DNA from: Prado023 sp963777855
Lineage (GTDB): Bacteria; Actinomycetota; Actinomycetes; S36-B12; CAIYMF01
Direction of reading: 5' to 3'
DNA length: 64,000 bases
NCBI GenBank assembly: GCA_963777855.1
Contig: CAVZRW010000015.1
Location: forward strand, 129,561 to 193,560
The notes beneath the pieces are model-generated. The model was not told the origin of the DNA. It did not search any database and worked only from the letters and a program-made list of their open reading frames with translations. Numbering within the stretch: position 1 is the first letter of the stretch; each line of letters starts with the position of its first letter. A program made the position numbers and the translations under genes. Of the stretch, positions 63,183 through 64,000 are shown piece after piece.

Positions 63183-64000
63183 CGACGGCCACCGCCTCGG
63201 CGTACTTGGGGATCCGCATGGTGATCCTCGTCCCAGCGCCGGGAGCGGTCTCGACGACCAGACCCCGGTCGTCGCCGAAGGTGCTGCGCAGGCGCTCGTC
63301 GACGTTGGCCAGGCCCACGTGGTCGCCGGGTTCCCCGGACAGGCTGCGGCGGACCACCGCGGGGTCGATCCCGGCGCCGTCGTCCTCCACGCTGATCAGG
63401 GCGTCGGCACCGCGGTCCCGTGCGGTGATCGTGATCGTCCCCGGTCCGTCGGTGTTCTCGAAGCCGTGGCGCACCGCGTTCTCCACCAGGGGCTGGATGC
63501 ACAGGAAGGGGATGCGCACCCCGACGACCTCGGGGTCCACCCGCAGGGCCACCTTCAGCCGGTCGCCGAACCGGGCCTGCTCGAGCAGCAGGTACTGCTC
63601 GATGGAGTGCAGCTCCTCGGCCAGGGTCGTGAACCGCCCGTGGGACCGGAAGCTGTAGCGCGTGAAGTCCGCGAAGTCGAGCAGCAGGTCGCGGGCGCGA
63701 TCGGGGTCGGTGCGCACGAAGGAGGCGATGGCCGTCAGCGAGTTGTAGACGAAGTGCGGGGAGATCTGCGCGCGCAGGACCCGCACCTCGGCCTCCGCCG
63801 AGCGCGCGCGGGTCCGGTCCAGCTCGGCGAGGTCCAGCTGGCCGGAGGCGAACACGGCCACCTCCTCGACGGCGCGCACCATAGCCGGCCCGGCCGGCTG
63901 CGCCGAGTAGGCCGCGAGGGCCCCGATAAAGCGACTGTCGTCGGAGGTCAGCGGGGCCGCGACCCCGCCTGCGCATGATCTCCGAGACCTCCCTGACCTG
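63175..64000 (-). CDS. LytS/YehU-type sensor histidine kinase (3' part; 5' end outside window)
   Basis: The visible part, about 275 residues, contains the his_kinase dimerisation motif LRAQISPHFVYNSLTAIASF with the phospho-His, then LEEQ-type YLLLEQARFGDRLKVALRVD, the N-box IPFLCIQPLVENAVRHGFEN and the G-boxes VEDDGAGIDP and VGLANVDERLRSTFGDD. Upstream, the sequence IGALAAYSAQPAGPAMVRAV suggests the end of a GAF or linker domain. A one-base gain near 63968 shifts the frame there. Related LytS-type kinases (BtsS, YpdA, and those next to SSS symporters) respond to pyruvate or similar acids; the ligand here is inferred only. Confidence 0.88.
   Translation of the reverse strand, partial: RSGRSRRSCAGGVAAPLTSDDSRFIGALAAYSAQPAGPAMVRAVEEVAVFASGQLDLAELDRTRARSAEAEVRVLRAQISPHFVYNSLTAIASFVRTDPDRARDLLLDFADFTRYSFRSHGRFTTLAEELHSIEQYLLLEQARFGDRLKVALRVDPEVVGVRIPFLCIQPLVENAVRHGFENTDGPGTITITARDRGADALISVEDDGAGIDPAVVRRSLSGEPGDHVGLANVDERLRSTFGDDRGLVVETAPGAGTRITMRIPKYAEAVAVDE

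Overview
The window is about 64 kb of very GC-rich DNA (mostly above 70% G+C by eye). Its gene content and order point to an actinomycete (phylum Actinomycetota; the order, perhaps Micrococcales or Propionibacteriales, cannot be fixed from this alone). Signs are the runs ilvA/greA/DUF4307, SURF1/DUF3817/DUF1707, xseB-xseA/ispH/DUF6542 and rmuC/DUF222-HNH/ychF, an actinobacterial LexA box, and many -10 motifs placed for leaderless transcripts. It reads as ordinary chromosome. I see no rRNA, tRNA, prophage, insertion sequence or CRISPR array.

Layout. 0-4 kb: end of a sugar ABC permease, a MutL/GlmL-type mutase-reactivation protein, uracil-DNA glycosylase and a DUF559 protein. 4-13 kb: a repeat-rich gap, an MFS carrier, threonine ammonia-lyase, GreA, DUF4307, a coupled set of small membrane genes with SURF1, a second MFS carrier and exonuclease III. 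13-22 kb: hemolysin III, isoprenyl transferase, PIN-PhoH ATPase, a secreted transglycosylase, an MBL hydrolase, a holin/phosphodiesterase fusion and class I fumarase. 22-31 kb: exonuclease VII, IspH, RmuC, a LexA-box DUF222-HNH nuclease and YchF. 31-41 kb: a eukaryote-like xylose-reductase-type aldo-keto reductase, then a signalling-rich stretch with an MBL hydrolase, a tandem class III cyclase-AAA-TPR protein resembling soluble adenylyl cyclase, and a glutaminase fused to STAS and cyclic-nucleotide-binding domains. 41-49 kb: an MFS carrier, two exported hydrolases, a cluster of alternating repeats, a DinB-fold protein and glutamate decarboxylase. 49-57 kb: M13 peptidase, then a LacI regulator divergent from an mmsA-mmsB-chvE monosaccharide ABC operon. 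57-64 kb: a second DinB copy, then a tightly overlapping operon encoding a LytS kinase, LytTR regulator, DUF485 protein, sodium/solute symporter, DUF294 nucleotidyltransferase and a membrane/PAS/DEDDh exonuclease.

The sequence contains many single-base gains and losses, mostly in G/C runs, that break conserved genes (phoH, uppS, fumarase, glsA, gadB, mmsB, chvE, the symporter). Homology continues cleanly in the next frame each time, so I treat these as likely sequence or consensus errors and annotate whole genes across them. They cluster at 14-22, 37-48, 55-57 and 59-62 kb.

The most interesting items are the symporter/nucleotidyltransferase/exonuclease operon at the right end, the soluble-adenylyl-cyclase-like protein with complementary half-active sites, the cyclic-nucleotide-linked glutaminase near it, the repeat cluster at 45.7-46.0 kb and the perfect LexA box before the DUF222-HNH gene.
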